From NCBI GenBank assembly GCA_904066235.2, contig CAJFCV020000006.1, forward strand, positions 2,852,001 to 2,916,000: DNA of 64,000 nucleotides. Reading direction: 5' to 3'. Positions 24,401-35,197 of this stretch are shown piece after piece. The position numbers and the translations under genes are program-made. Each line of letters begins with the position of its first letter. Within the stretch, counting starts at the first letter, position 1. The stretch is from Bursaphelenchus xylophilus. Taxonomy: Eukaryota > Nematoda > Chromadorea > Rhabditida > Aphelenchoididae. Below the pieces are notes generated by a model, which was not told the origin of the DNA, searched no databases, and saw only the letters and a list, made by a program, of their open reading frames with translations.

Positions 24401-27400
24401 TTTTGAACACTTCAATGTTCAAATCGAACGGTCTATTCAGGATATTCTCATCCTGAATTTCCAAACAGAAGTCTTCAAAAACTTCTTGGCCAATTCTTCG
24501 GTGTTTCTTTTCGACCGGTCGATTCGTGAAGGCGTCCAATCTTTTCCCCGCAAAGACCCGAAGTTTCTCGCATATCAGCGACATTTTATCCAACAAACAA
24601 TCATAATCATCGTCTCCATGGAGTGTTTCGATGGCGTGTTCTTCCAATTCCTTCGTCTGAGAGCCCAGAAGGAATTCGTTTTTGATGCGAACCGAGTCCA
24701 TTTCGAGTAAAATTAGATCATCGCTGAACTGATTTAGGGGCAGGACTAGTTGGGTTGGAGAGGCGAGGTCCACTGTCAGCTTGCATCGGGTTTTTTGGCC
24801 GTCCACGCACTGAAACAACAAAATAAAAAAAAAAATTTTTTAGGTAATAAATGCAAAAAACCCCAAAATTCTCAAAAATTCGATGGTAAAAATAACGGTC
24901 ATTTTCCAAAAAAATCCAATTCACGGTCCTTCCAGCTCAAATCAAAGCAATTTCTCGAATTTTCAATCAAAAATATATATTATCCATGAAAAAAACTTTT
25001 CATTTTTTGCCTAAAACAATGTCCCAGCTCCATTCTAGATCACCAAACTCCTACAAAAACATTCAAAAAAAATTTTTTTTAGGTAACAATTCCAAAAAAA
25101 TCCAAAATTCTCAAAAATTCGATGGTAAAAATAACGGTCATTATACAAAAGAATTCGAAAAAAAATCCAATTCACGTTCTTTCCAACTCAAATCCAAGCA
25201 ATTTACCAAGTTTCCCACCAAAAATTTATATTATCCATGACAAAAATTTTTCATTTTTTGCCTAAAAAAATGTTCCAGGTCCATTCACATCCTTTCCAAC
25301 TCAAATCCAAGCAATTTCTCCAATTTCCCACCAAAAATTTATATTATCCATGACAAATTTTTTTTTCATTTTTTGCCTAAAACAATGTCCCAGGTCCATT
25401 CCAACCCTCAAACTCATATAAAAACTTTCTTCACACTCCAATCTCCACAACTCCCCCATCTTCCCACCAAATTCGACTTTATTTTCACTTACTTGACTAA
25501 TTTTTTCATTCTTTCTTCTCACTTGATCCCCCAGGTCAGCAAAGTTGAACCAGAAATCCAAAAAGGCACAAAAATACCGATGAGTGTGTATATAAAACAA
25601 CTCCAGTTCCTTGGGTGTTTTGACGTCCACTTTTATGTCAAATTTTCGCTTCAATTCCGGGTCATCTGTCCGGAATTTCAGGACATCCACCGTAATCTTG
25701 TCTTCTTTTTCCAAACTTTTCTGAATTTTCCGTTCAATCGCCACCCGTTGGCCATATTTATCGCTGTAAAATGGGGTCAAATCGCTGAGGGAGAAATCTC
25801 CAATGGCCAGTTGGAGTTTCATGGGGTCTTCTGGGTCGTTTAAATTGATTTTCAGGTCCAATTCCGACTCCTCCAGGGCGATTTGACCGAGTTGGGTGCT
25901 GTTGGCGGGGTAGTTCATGTTGACGGCCAAGTCCTCAAAGTCCAATTGTAAGCGGAGATTGTAGGCCGAGGCCTTGCGCTTCGCTTCTTCGGCGAGACGT
26001 TCGTTCTGAAAAAAATATATTGTTTTAGATGTATTGATTTGAAAATCTCATATCTCTGTGAATTTTTCATCAATTTCCTCGAAATTTTGGTAACAAACCC
26101 TACAGTAATTAAGCACAAATTCCTTTTAAAAATTTTCTGTTATTGCAAATTCAAATTTATCGCTCACGCAATGCTCCTAAAATTTTCTGCCAGTACAAAA
26201 ATAAGCGAAATTTTCCGCTAGCGCAGAAATTAGCGTGGAGAAAAGTTTCTGCGCAAGGTAAACGGAATGGTTTTAGGGAATCTACCTCATTTACAACAGA
26301 TGCAGTGGTCGGGAGTGGTTTTTAGCTTGGATTTATTAAGGCTCGGGATAAATTTTTTTTTTATTTTACTGAATTGATGGATGGTTTTGAAAAGTTACTG
26401 GTTAATCAAGAAGTTTTTGCTTTCGATTTCCGGCCTTTTTTTATTTCATACCGTGACATACCGTATCCGAAATATAATCCTACCAATTTTTGAATTTTAA
26501 ATTTCTATTTGTTTTTCAGCAACTTTCCTTTAAAACCCTTACAATGTCTGCTGCCTCTTGCCCAGCCAACTTTGTTGCCCTTAGGGGAGTAAAAAGAAAG
26601 GCCGATGATGAACTTTTGGATGGAATGAAGAAGAGAAGATTTGAGAATCTTCAAGAGATCGAAGAGGAGAAGAAGCTCCAGGAACTGCCAGTGATAAAGG
26701 AAGAGTACGAGGAAGAAGAAGAATGGGAGATCCCCGACTTTGCAAGATCACTTTGCAAAACCTTTTATAACCACAATAATGAGGATCAAGAAGAGGAAGA
26801 GATGAGACTCGAGGTAAGTAACTTTGGGGTTATGCTGAGGGTTTTTGGGATACTTTTGGATACTTTTTGTGAAATTTTCGGGATTCTTTTGAATTCTGGG
26901 GCTCTTTGAGAGCTGTTAAAATTGAAATACCAAATTTTTATTATTTTTATTCTAAATAACTTGCATTAAAATTGCATTTTGTCTTAGCTCAAAATTGACC
27001 AGTATAATCCTATTTTATCTGATTACTTATTTTTTATTTTCAGGAGCTCCTCATTGAAATGGAAGATAGAAAAAAGACGGAGCAGTTGAAGCGTGAGGAA
27101 GAAGAAGACGCAGAATACTACAGTCGTCTTTACGAAGAACTGTATGGAGACGACGATGAGGACGATGGCCAAGAATATGGGATGGAAGAGAAAGAATGGG
27201 CTGAAGGTGTGGATGAAGAAGAATGAGGAAGAGCGCTTTGAAGAAGAGGAGGAGGAAGAAGAAGAAGCAAATATTATGTATTAATATTTAATATCAGTTT
27301 TTTAATATTTCTTTTATTTATTTTCATAATTCAACCGGTTCTTATTATAATATTATACTTGGATATTTGCTCATTGTTGTTTATTTATGGTTAATAAATT

Positions 27401-30400
27401 TTAGTTAAAAATTTATTTGGATTTTTTTTTTGACTTGAGGCTTCGATAATGTTAGGTTCGAAAATCATTTTCATTTTTTCTGCTCTTGACTTTTTTTAAG
27501 TAGTAATTTGAACTTTATGCTACAAATACTCGATCTAAGGTTGATTTCGGGATTTTCGATAGCGTAGATTTTTAAAATAACGCTCATTTTTTCTTAAAAT
27601 TCTTCATTTAGGGAGTTTCGAGGGTGTTTTTTTTGCGCAGTCCGACCCTTAAACCCAAAATTAGGCTGCAATTTTTTACATATACTCGATCTGCACAATT
27701 TTAAGCATCTTTTGAGATATGTCTAGTCTAAAAGTAGGAGTCCTATAATACTCCTTCCTTTGCCAAATTTTGCGCAAAATATGGGAGAAAAAATAATGTA
27801 AAACCCTACCTTCGCAATCTCGTCCTCGCTCATTTTCTTGCCATACAACAATGCCTCAAGGATTGGGTCGGACGCGGCTTCACTCGTCGTCGGTAATTCA
27901 TGCACAAATTGATCTCCATGGCCTGGTTTTTGGCCCAACGCTCCAAAAAAGTTCAACAACATGGTCCAGGTTCGTGCATTCATGCCCACCTCAACCTCAC
28001 TGAAGTTGGCTTTGACTGTGCAATGCTGTTTTTGGTATGTTTCTTCGAATTTGGGGTGTTTTTCATCCACAAAAATTAGGTTCAGCAATACGCAGCTTTG
28101 GTCCCAATGACCAAAATCATTATCCAAGGCGAGGCCGGGTCGTTTCAAGCTCGGCGGGACCGCCGAATTGGGGGATCTGGCCGTTTTGAGGTCGGCTGAG
28201 ATGGCTAAAATTGAAAAATTCGATGATTTTTTTCAAAAATGGGCATTATTTTACCTGAAATTCCTTTTAATTCTGTTGGTAATGACGATGAAAAGAGGTC
28301 CGAGTCGTTTCTGGAGGTCTGTGAATCCGTGAGAGTTGGGAGGGAGAGGGATCGAGTCTTCTGAAATATCAAAATCAACAATTTTTTTCAAATTTTGCCA
28401 TGTACAGGGTGTTTCAAGAAATTTGACAGAAACTAATTGCGAATATCTTTGAGCTCTTGCTAGTTATCGCAGAAATTCTTTTTGATTCTAAAACTTGATA
28501 ACGGGCGGTTTTGTACTGAGCAAAAAAAAAATTTTTTCGTCGGCGGAGAGGCCAGTTCTCGGCGGAGACATTTGGGGCCTTTTTTAAAAATCACACCTTA
28601 TTGTATGGTGGAAGCTCTGTTACAACGGTCAAAATTATGTTTACGTTACACCTCCGTGGATTTTACGGTATGCTTTTTTTGCGTTTTCGATTTTACGCAA
28701 CATCCGCGGAGGCGCGGCGGAGACCTCAGATTTCGGCGGATTTTGTTTTGGGCCCTCGGTTTTTGCAAATCCATGTTGGAAAAAAGCTTGGGGCGATTTT
28801 TTGTTGTCATCCGATGCACAGATGGCAAAAATTTTTTACTTTTTTCCCCCGGCGGAGGATTCGGCGGAGGCTTTATCAAAGGGTCAAAACAAAACTTTGA
28901 CTCTTTTGATAAAGCCTCCGCCGATGTGTCCGCCGAACCAAAAAATAAGAAAAATGATGTTGCTGTGATGGATTCTTGTAGCTGAGTTTTTTTCCCGGAC
29001 TCCTAAGACTGTTCTGACCCTTTGATAAAGCCTTCGCCGAATCCTCCGCCGGGAAAGAAAAGTGGGAAATTTTTGCATCTGTGCATCGGATGACAACAAA
29101 AAATCACCCCACACTTTTTTCCAACCTGGATTGAATGAACCAAAGAGTCAAAACGACGTCCGCCGAAACCTGAGGTCTCCGCCGTGCCTCCGCGGATGAG
29201 CGAAAATCGAAAACAAAAAAAAGCATACCGTAAAATCCACGGAGGTGTAACGTAAACATAATTTTGACCGTTGTAACAGAGCTTCCACCATACAATAAGG
29301 TGTGATTTTTAAAAAAGGCCCCAAATGTCTCCGCCGAGAACTGGCCTCTCCGCCGACGAAAAAAATTTTTTTTGCTCAGTGCAAAACCGCCCGTTATCAA
29401 GTTTTAGAAACAAAAAGAATTTCTGCGATAACTAGCAAGAGCTCAAAGATATTCGCAATTAGTTTCTGTCCAATTTCTTGAAACACCCTGTATAATATCC
29501 GAAAGTCAAAAAAAAATGAAAAAAATCTAAATTTAATTTCAATTCCAACAAAAAAATAAACCCTAATCTAATTATTCACTGCCTAGAGGTCCAACCAAGA
29601 CCAAAAAATTACAAAAATTTCAATTTTTTGAATTTTCCGCCAAATCTTGGCATTCTGTTGCAAGTTCGAAAAATGCCTAAAACCGCCTGCAAATCACCTA
29701 AATCATATCCAAATCTCATTTTCAAGCCTTTTTGGCCCTTCAACCTTTCAATTTTCCCCAAAAAACACCTTAAACCCACCGTTCCAGTGATAGTTCCATT
29801 CGGTGGGACCGTCTTCAACAATGGCCAATGCGTTTTTTCGAACAAATCCTTCAGTTCGAACTGATCAAAGCCCAATTTCATGCGGCTGAGGAACTTCTCC
29901 GTCCTCACTAGGCCCATACAAACCGAGGTGAGTGTGGCCGAAGCGAAGGGCTGGGAATTTTGGCAGAGCAAAATCTCGTCCGTCGGGGATTTCCGTTTGC
30001 TTCGCAGTTCCAGCTGTACCTCCGGGATGTTGACCGTGAAGAATATTTGATTGTCGGGTTCAAACTCCTTCAACGCCGCTTCCTGCTCCTTTTCTTTGGT
30101 CTGATCTTGGCTGAAAAAGGCCGAGTCCGTGTCGAACAGGTTCGCGAGGCCGTCCAGCGCGTCCTCGTCGTAGACCACGGCGATTGGGAGGAAACTGGCG
30201 CTGATTTCGTGGAAAACGTTGAGACGAGGGGCGAGACGTCGATAGAAAAATCTAAAACCATGACGATTAAAGCATTTTGCATCATAAATTTTTAAAAAAT
30301 AGCCAAAAAATCCTAATTTTTTTACTAAAAATCCCAAAAAAATTTTTTTTGAAAAAAATGCCAAAAATTTTGCAGTTTTCTTTACTAAAAATCCAAAAAA

Positions 30401-33400
30401 AAATTTTTTTTTGAAAAATTTTCCAAGATACCTCAAAATTCGCATTCAAAACTCTCCACTTACTGCAACAACGGTTCACATTTCTTCTCACTACTCGATA
30501 TTGTATTATCAGTTTTATTATCATCCCCTTTCGTTCTCCCAACCGCAAAAAGAACTTCCGTATCCATGGCGGCAACTCCAACGCCGGTCCAAAGGCTGTC
30601 TTCGATGTCTTCTTGAAGATCGCTCATCGAGCCCGCTCTGCTGAGTTCGGGGCTTCTTTGTGGGGCTACGCGGAGCCGCTGGACCGACATATCCATCACC
30701 GATAAACTGATTTCTGTTCGGTGTTCTCGGGGGGATAAGAGGACCCTGGAGGCGACTGTGGACATGTCTAGGGCTAGGATGCGGGATAGGCCAAGGCATG
30801 TTAGCTGAAAAAAAGTCAAATAAAATTTTGATTTTTTTCAAAAGATCAAATTTTTATTGGATTTTTATATTCCAAATAAAGCACGAAAATCATGTAAATT
30901 CCTTCAAAAATCTGACAAATATGTGATTTTTCTCATGAAAAATCAAACAGAAATACCCAAAAACACACTCTAGCCTCATGTTTTCTTCATTTTTACATTA
31001 AAATCACCTTTCTCCTCCAAAAAAATATCAAAACCCTAAATTTTGATCGAAAACAATATACATTTTTCTATAAAAAATTCAAAGTTTCTTTCCAAAAATT
31101 TAAATTCACATCCCTCAAAGTCCCACAAGGCCAAAATCTCCCCATTAACAAACACTAAACCCACCCTTTCATTCCAAAAAACATCAAACTCCCACTTTTC
31201 CCCTAAAACAAAATAAAAATCCCTCAAAACTTACTTCATCATCATCCACAAACCGAACAATCATTCTCTCCAGTTGTAATACAACTTCAGCCAACAAATT
31301 ATCCCTCCTCAGTACTGTGGAATCATCCCAGCTTTCGGATAAAACATCCAGAAGCTCTTCTTCAATCCTTTTCTCCACTCTCCTCAAGTTCGGCGGCAAT
31401 TCTCTGTTCCCATCCTGAGGCCACATATTCAAGAACGCAGCTTGATTAATATCCTCCTCTTTCGGCTTTTTATTCGGGTCCTCGCCAGCGGTGAACCAGC
31501 TGGCTAGCCATCCGTAGAATCCGGGGCCTTGTTCTCCTTGTGGAGCTGGAGTTTGACTTGTATTCGAGGCTTTTCGATCATACATCGAGGACGACATTTG
31601 AGCGGACGGTTCCACGGAGGTTTCTCGGGACAAAACATCGTGGGATTTGCTGCGGGAGGGCTCTGAAACGAAAATTTTCAAAAAAATCGGGATTAATATC
31701 AAGTACAATATAAATTTCATATGAAATACGTAAAATAAGTCGCTCAAACGTGTCGATCATTAAGAATAAAGCTTCTAATCGGCATATATCAACTTTTTAG
31801 CTCACAATTGATAAAAATGAGTAATATTTTTAGCTCGAAAATCGAATATCCAGAAACTTCAAAGCTCACTCAATATCTTGGTTACTATCACATATCGCAA
31901 GCTCAAATTTTCTGAAATTAATCCACATTTCACACAGATTACCACAACCAATTTTCAAAGAAATAAATCCCTCGCACTGCGAGCACTTCCCTTCTCAACA
32001 TTAATACCAAGTGCAATATATTTCCCCTTAAAAATCCATTTCCTACCCGAATCCGGCGATACCACTTCGAACGTCTCGGCAGAGTCACTCTCTTTCAAAC
32101 CATTTTCTTCGGCTTCAATCTGTTTTAGATACTTTCTGAAGACAATTTCCCTGAATAAATGCAGCTCATTGTAGGTAAACTCCGAGTCATGTTCGATCTG
32201 TTTCATGTACGCGGAGTCCTCGGGGCTTATTGCACTAGTCGATGCGACTTTCGAATTAGGGTCTTTTCTAAAAACCGAAACACTAATCTTCAAAATTTCA
32301 CTTACACTTTGGCCTGTTTCGCCTTTTGATCGGCGACAAATGCTTTGAGCTTTCTCGTGTATGCTTTACAATAATTATTGAGTAATTTGGCACGTTTTAG
32401 GACGAATGCAGCTGAAGCCGTCGAGCGTTGCTTCCGATTGTCTTCGGCGATCCGTCCGTAGGCAAATTTCCACCAATCTTTCGCGCTGAAACCAAGTTTT
32501 GTCATGGATAATATAAAAATTGCTCAAAAAAATAAAATCCCGCAGTCATATTCGATTCAAACTATTGTCATATGAAAAATCAAGGCTTTTTAATTCTATC
32601 CAAAGTTCTAAAAGCCCTTACTTTCCCGTTATTCTTGTCAGCGGTCTCCATTTCCGATGTTGTCTTGCTCTGTCAAATCTCGCCCATTCCGCCGAAAGCA
32701 CTCGTATTTGGGCAAGTTGCCGTTTCGATAACTCAATTTCGATCCGTTCTGGCCTTAGATCAAACTGAAAAAAAAACCATTTTCATCAGTCTTTTTCCCC
32801 AAAAATTACATTACTTTAGGCTACCTTAGTCCAAAAAAATTTCTCACCGTAAACCTCGGGATTGGAGGATTTTGTTTCAATGGAAACTTCGAGGCATTCT
32901 TCTCCATTCGAACCGTCATTGAGAACGGTTTCAAAATAAAAGTGTTATTCTTTGAGGTCTCCGGAGCCAGGATCTTTTTTAGTTTCTCGTAGGTGTCAAT
33001 GTCAACATCCATTTCTTGTGAGCAATTCCAAAACACCGAGAATCCTTTCACATCCAGTTTCTTGAAGGTATTTGTGCCATCTTCCGGTTGGACAAAGCCA
33101 GGTTTCTAAATTTCAAATTCAAAAAATCAAAAAATTTTCTCACCCATTGCGAATTCGTCGTTTGGATGCTAATGTTGTGGATTCTGAAGCCGAAATGGAA
33201 CGGCATCTTGTCCGGCATGGTCTTGTCGTCTTCATAGCGGATGTGAACATTATTTAGGATCAACTAAAATCGGAATATTGAGCAAAATCTAAATAAAAAA
33301 CGAAAAAATGGGAAAACATACTTGAATATTATTGGAGACGGCTGAAACAAGTGAAGCTCCCCACCATGCATTCTGAATTTCTTCCAGTTGAAGGGTGATA

Positions 33401-33995
33401 GAGGCTGCATCGAGTAACCGTTGCTGAAATGGGAAAAATCAAAGGTTGAAGCAGAAAGTGAGAAAAAAATTCAGGAAATCTAACATGCTATTGAATATCA
33501 ACTACATGAATACTGAAAACTGTCTAAGAATGATAACAAATATTATATTAGCTCTTGAATGCTATTTTTTGCAATTTCCTCTCTGTTGATCACCTAAAAC
33601 GCAAACAAAAAAATCTTATAACCTCTTACTTTATGCAGTTTCTCCAGCTCTTCATACATCTGCTCCTTCTTGGATTGTTCGCTTTCTTCCACCAGGTCCA
33701 AATTTGACGATGGATCCGAATTGGGTCCCAATAAAATCAACAAATCGCTCATTTTCAAAACCCATGGTTCCGACTTGATATGAGCAATGGGAACGGACAA
33801 TGTGAGCTTGCCGATGATCCCGGACCTCACTTCCAATGGGACATCGAACTTTCGGAGCGCCGTTTTCCGCAGTGGAACATTCTCCAATTCCACTTGACCT
33901 TGTAGCAAAGCGATGGAGATTTGGTCAGCATTCAGATTCTCGAGGTATTCGCCGACATAATTGTTGAGGACCCAGGTCACCAGACCTTCCAACAT
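9404..33995 (-). CDS. vps-13: VPS13 bridge-like lipid transfer protein (VPS13A/C type), 3,349 aa, 32 exons
   Basis: VPS13 moves phospholipids along a hydrophobic groove at membrane contact sites. I read exons (high to low): 33995-33630, 33423-33322, 33263-33144, 33105-32848, 32764-32622, 32485-32306, 32267-32047, 31662-31235, 30804-30464, 30251-29780, 28360-28255, 28204-27810, 26005-25493, 24809-24374, 23712-23244, 22731-21983, 21813-21706, 21615-21339, 21275-21077, 20249-19780, 19379-19116, 18625-18344, 18209-18084, 17901-17763, 17450-16933, 16480-16195, 13676-13269, 12971-12717, 12420-11632, 10579-10314, 10021-9822, 9567-9404. They sum to 10,050 nt. Domains: N-terminal chorein motif ([21 protein letters not shown], residues 1-115); the WWKFAYGRI motif near 335; the adaptor-binding/SHR-BD region with [10 protein letters not shown] near 2255; a trefoil-like segment near 2590-2700; the ATG2_C/VPS13_C glycine-rich helices near 3030-3200; a PH-like C-terminus. 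AATTCCAG just before the ATG may be a spliced-leader acceptor. One acceptor is abnormal (see 12421). Confidence 0.93.
10734..11545. repeat. Inverted repeat plus third direct copy in VPS13 intron 29
   Basis: The arms 10734-about 11030 and about 11075-11366 are reverse complements. Shared blocks include TTTATGATAAAAGTGAAATT with its complement, and a CAAAGATCGTTGAATATCTC block. The centre holds a smaller hairpin around TTTTTCACAGTGAG. A third copy (11367-11545) follows in the orientation of the right arm. It carries the same GATCGTTGAATATCTC, GCTTAAATTTTCA and AAGCTCCCTTTAGACGTCTC blocks. The same core sequence recurs near 39255, 42870, 52500 and 56490, so this is a dispersed family. Confidence 0.75.
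12417..12425 (-). other. Abnormal 3' splice site (GG in place of AG) before VPS13 exon 29
   Basis: Exon 28 ends in phase 0 at 12717. Exon 29 must be open from at least TGTTTCCGCGTCAAACTC, because the peptide [20 protein letters not shown] continues the VPS13 pattern. On the minus strand the bases before it read ATTATTTTGG instead of the expected ATTATTTTAG. The nearest real AG upstream (TTTTTTTGTTAG, about 12455) would start the exon in the same phase but meets an in-frame TAA five codons later. All other VPS13 junctions I read are canonical. Confidence 0.7.
14208..15910. repeat. ~55-bp inverted repeat pair flanking nested gene copy 1
   Basis: The left copy at 14208-14262 contains AGGATAATCGATGGGGCTAA and TTCGAAAACGACATTC. 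The right copy at about 15858-15910 is its reverse complement, with GAATGTCATTTTCGAAATCA and CCATCGATTATCCTAATTTC. The pair encloses the complete nested gene. Related single copies lie at 23063-23115, 53990-54030 and 63180-63222, so the sequence is a dispersed repeat end. The right copy runs directly into a MITE at 15911. Confidence 0.7.
14652..15478 (+). CDS. Acidic coiled-coil protein (210 aa), nested antisense in VPS13 intron 26, copy 1
   Basis: Exon 1 is 14652-14930 and exon 2 is 15125-15478. The donor reads GAG|GCAAGT, a GC-AG intron, where copy 2 has GAG|GTAAGT at the matching place. A TTTTTTCAG site ending at 14635, 17 bases before the ATG, is a likely spliced-leader acceptor. The protein begins [17 protein letters not shown], followed by a basic patch (KRKADEE, KKRRFE; a possible nuclear localisation signal). 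A charged coiled coil, the motif [15 protein letters not shown] near residue 68 and a very Glu/Asp-rich C-terminal ~90 residues follow. I do not recognise the family. The acidic tail with a basic N-terminus would suit a nuclear or chromatin-binding role, but that is a guess. It lies opposite to VPS13 between exons 26 and 27. A ~1.4-kb paralogous copy is in VPS13 intron 12. Confidence 0.75.
15911..16143. mobile_element. MITE family A copy 1, right end missing
   Basis: Family A elements start CAGTGGCGGACCTGATCCA and are imperfect palindromes of ~250 bp with TA flanks. This copy has the full left end after TTA and the internal ATCAAAAATGTGGCAAA blocks. It stops at TTTTTTGGCATTG without the last ~20 bases. 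It lies in VPS13 intron 26. Confidence 0.8.
20335..20587. mobile_element. MITE family A copy 2
   Basis: Left end CAGTGGGGGACCTAATCCAG after TA, right end GGATCCGTCACTG. The two halves mirror each other around a GAGCGCG-rich centre. The right TA flank is lost (AA). It lies in VPS13 intron 19, next to copy 3. Confidence 0.85.
20687..20941. mobile_element. MITE family A copy 3
   Basis: Left end CAGTGTCGGACCTGATCCAG after TA; the right end reads GATCAGATCCGCCACACTACAG and then TA. It is in the same VPS13 intron as copy 2, only ~100 bp away. The two are clearly diverged, so this is not a simple recent tandem duplication. Confidence 0.8.
22848..23060. mobile_element. MITE family A copy 4, left end missing
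   Basis: It begins inside the element at the CATTTTGCATCCAGGAAG block and ends with GGATCAGGTCCCCCACTG followed by TA. It lies in VPS13 intron 15. A ~50-bp GATAATCGATGGCGCTGATT repeat follows directly. Confidence 0.8.
23733..24290. mobile_element. ~560-bp element with ~35-bp inverted ends and GC-rich subrepeat
   Basis: The ends AGTACTTCTATGGGGTATGG (about 23738) and CCATATCCCATAGAAGTACT (about 24267) are inverted copies in VPS13 intron 14. Just inside the left end is a strongly GC-rich block (23775-23880) built from GGCCCGGCCC words, unlike the AT-rich surroundings. The same GGCCCGGCC composition recurs in the foldback at 39299. No coding frame is evident. Confidence 0.65.
24830..25420. repeat. 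~235-bp tandem repeat, about 2.5 copies, in VPS13 intron 13
   Basis: Units start near 24840, 25080 and 25285. Each carries, in order, AATTCGATGGTAAAAATAAC, TTCACGGTCCTTCCAGCTC or a variant, ATATTATCCATGA and CCTAAAACAATGTCCCAG. The last unit is partial. Each unit contains one ATATTATCCATG intron motif. Confidence 0.8.
26544..27226 (+). CDS. Acidic coiled-coil protein, nested in VPS13 intron 12, copy 2 (150 aa, truncated)
   Basis: Exons 26544-26813 and 27044-27226 are joined by a normal GT-AG intron. The protein is a close paralogue of the copy at 14652: same [11 protein letters not shown] start, KRKADDELL basic patch, [15 protein letters not shown] motif and ELL-EM exon 2 start. The reading frame ends at a TGA after GVDEEE. 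The sequence downstream, up to TAA at 27282-27284, still encodes an acidic tail in another frame ([11 protein letters not shown], ending NIMY, like NIMN-type endings of copy 1). So a frameshift plus an internal deletion has shortened it. Homology to copy 1 continues ~400 bp upstream and ~250 bp downstream, so the promoter was duplicated too. A GTTTTTCAG site ends at 26519. The function is unknown. It may be a functional short form or a decaying copy. Confidence 0.6.
28405..29490. mobile_element. 1.09-kb palindromic Tc1/mariner-type nonautonomous element
   Basis: Ends CAGGGTGTTTCAAGAAATTT and AATTTCTTGAAACACCCTG are inverted copies, flanked by TA on both sides (TSD TA). The palindrome extends inward ~450-500 bp on each side. 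It includes a mirrored block of CCGCGGAGGC- and CGGCGGAG-type words and ends in a central mirrored CAAAGGGTCAAAAC segment. It lies in VPS13 intron 10 and encodes no transposase. Confidence 0.85.
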
Positions 33996-35197
33996 TTAGG
34001 CTGGAATTTGGTTGGTGACCAATCTTGAAAATATTTACAAAGAGGGTCTGAAATTAAAAGGAAATTCGATTTCGTAGCAGATTAATCACAGAAAGTTGAA
34101 TGAAACCGCGGTTTGCATATTGTACATGACAGCTGGAACAACAAAAAATCATGTGCAAGATAAAAAATAAAAAAAAATGTTCCAAAAACATTACAAATGT
34201 TCTGCTTTTGCATTCTAAAACTATTAAACAGCAAAGATTCACTTCATCCTATCATAATTTTAAAAAACATTATCTTTGATACATCTAAAATAATGTCGGC
34301 TATAAAAACTGTAAATCTGAATAAAAACAGACTCTTTTCATCTTCAAATAACCCGCAAACCCCCACTTTGGTTATTTAAAAAATAAAAACCAAAAGCGGC
34401 TTTAGGAAATAACAAAAAAACAGAATGATATTCTCCATTGCCAACACCCCAAACTTGGAGCCCCAAAACCCTTCGAAACGCACTTTTGACGTTTCAAAAA
34501 GTCAAATGCTTTATTCAAAATCACTCCACACTCTCTGAACTCTGTTCCCAGAGAATTCCTCATAAAAATATAAGACTTCCCGCATTAACCGAGGAAATTC
34601 GTCAAATCCGTCGAGTTTTTTTTGAATTCCATTCTAAAAAAATTAAAAAACAAGTAAAAAGCTGCGAACCTCAATGGAAGGACATCATTAATCCCTTGTT
34701 CGGCTATCCAGACGTGATTTGCGCGGTGATCTTTATCTAAATCATGAGGAAGAAAGAAAAATTCGGAAGAAAATTAGTAGATGTGTAAGTCAATGAAATT
34801 TTGTTACAAAATCGGGTGATATGAGGCAAAAAACAAAAAAGTTACAGATAAAAACTAGTCAAAACACCAGTTTCTTCCTGAAAAAATATTTTTCCATCAA
34901 TTTTCGTGGATTGGACGAAGTGTCACATGACATCAATTTTTGTTGCGAAGTGTCACAAAATTATTGACTTCCAAATTTCCTCAAATTTCGTGGAAGCTTC
35001 TGCAAGAATTTACTCTGTAAGCAATCTATCTGTTATTTTCATTCGGATTTATTACAAAAATCAATGTATAACACCTGAAATAATTGGATAAAATATTATT
35101 TATCTAAAATAATGTCGATTTGTGGGTAAAGATCGATGAAAGAAGATGGGAATGTGAGGTGGAAGAGAGCGTTAGAATCTACATAGAGTTTGGTGGT
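33996..35197. other. Intergenic region between VPS13 start and collagen 1 stop
   Basis: 1.2 kb of AT-rich DNA holds the VPS13 upstream region (minus strand) and the collagen 3' flank. The only long frame, 34438-34740 (+), has no recognisable domain, intron signals or leader acceptor, and I do not call it a gene. Nothing else is supported. Confidence 0.55.

Noticed and set aside
34438..34740. 100-codon frame between VPS13 and collagen 1
   Set aside because: No domain, no leader acceptor, no splice signals, and length expected by chance in this DNA.
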